Of a stretch of DNA of 14,125 nucleotides, positions 13,986 through 14,125 are shown piece after piece. The notes under the pieces are model-generated. The model made no database searches. It saw only the letters and a program-made list of their open reading frames with translations, and was not told where the DNA came from. The translations under genes and the position numbers were made by a program. This stretch comes from JANQUM01 sp047630355 (GTDB lineage: Bacteria; Bacteroidota; Bacteroidia; Cytophagales; Spirosomataceae): contig JBLHXN010000086.1 in assembly GCA_047630355.1 (NCBI GenBank), positions 1-14,125 on the forward strand, written 5' to 3'. The first letter of the stretch is position 1, and each line of letters begins with the position of its first letter.

Positions 13986-14125
13986 TTCAAATCGAGCGAA
14001 GAGTAAATCGTGAAATAAGTGAATTTTGCACGAACTTATTACTTATTTGTTTTTTTTCTTCTGCTGAGCACAAATCATGAAAACATTATTGGCAAGTTTT
14101 ACTCAGTAGAGAATCAGCTTTTTTT
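13986..14125 (-). promoter_or_regulatory. Leader region of the transporter gene with AATAAGT repeats
   Basis: On the plus strand AAATAAGT (14013-14020) faces a tandem pair ACTTATT-ACTTATT (14034-14047), so the same 7-base unit occurs once inverted and twice direct within 36 bases. One pairing gives a 7-bp stem around a 13-base loop. No exact TAnnTTTG box on the minus strand was found. The right end (14050-14125) is AT-rich and holds no recognised gene. Confidence 0.3.

Noticed and set aside
14077..14109. Plus-strand ATG at the right edge beginning MKTLLAS
   Set aside because: It hits a stop after ten codons; it looks like the start of a signal peptide, but no gene follows.
14060..14125. Possible terminator at the right edge (CTGCTGAG ... 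CTCAGTAG and TCAGC followed by T's)
   Set aside because: The arms are over 30 bases apart and imperfect, and the T-run runs into the window end, so it cannot be judged.

Overview
The window looks like a chromosomal segment of a Bacteroidota bacterium, probably Cytophagales (Spirosoma/Emticicia-like). Four things point this way. The carbamoyltransferase is of the N-succinylornithine type found in Bacteroidota. There are six predicted lipoproteins. Start codons lack good Shine-Dalgarno sequences. Several genes are preceded by the Bacteroidota -7 promoter motif TAnnTTTG. The genus cannot be fixed from the sequence alone. I see no rRNA, tRNA, CRISPR array, insertion sequence or prophage gene.

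Left part (1-3749): a Schlafen AlbA_2-type putative regulator on the plus strand runs tail to tail into a three-gene minus-strand operon (pntAA-pntAB-pntB). This operon encodes a split, proton-translocating NAD(P) transhydrogenase. A 516-base gene-free region (3750-4265) follows.

Middle (4266-6922, plus strand): a secreted protein of unknown function ends at a strong intrinsic terminator. Next come an arginine-biosynthesis N-succinylornithine carbamoyltransferase and, 16 bases later, an M23-family peptidase lipoprotein. A hairpin between convergent genes (6929-6968) closes this block.

6994-10387: a minus-strand set of a DHH/DHHA1 phosphoesterase (NrnA-like) and two tandem FKBP-type prolyl isomerase lipoproteins, each with a degenerate N-terminal and an intact C-terminal FKBP-like domain. 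It is divergent from ndk (nucleoside diphosphate kinase), and each direction has its own TAnnTTTG box.

10462-12560: a compact minus-strand operon of three lipoproteins: a META-like protein, a serpin and a small lipocalin-like protein. Intervals are +6 bases and a 4-base ATGA overlap. The serpin is the most unusual gene here, with a lipid anchor, a reactive loop two residues longer than that of antitrypsin, and Gln in place of the shutter His.

12699-13985: a CNT-family concentrative nucleoside transporter with its own terminator and a repeat-bearing leader at the right edge.

Most of the window is ordinary core genome. The parts that deserve a second look are the lipoprotein-serpin operon, the substrate-deciding Ala90 of the carbamoyltransferase, the twin FKBP proteins, and several hairpins and palindromes in leaders.
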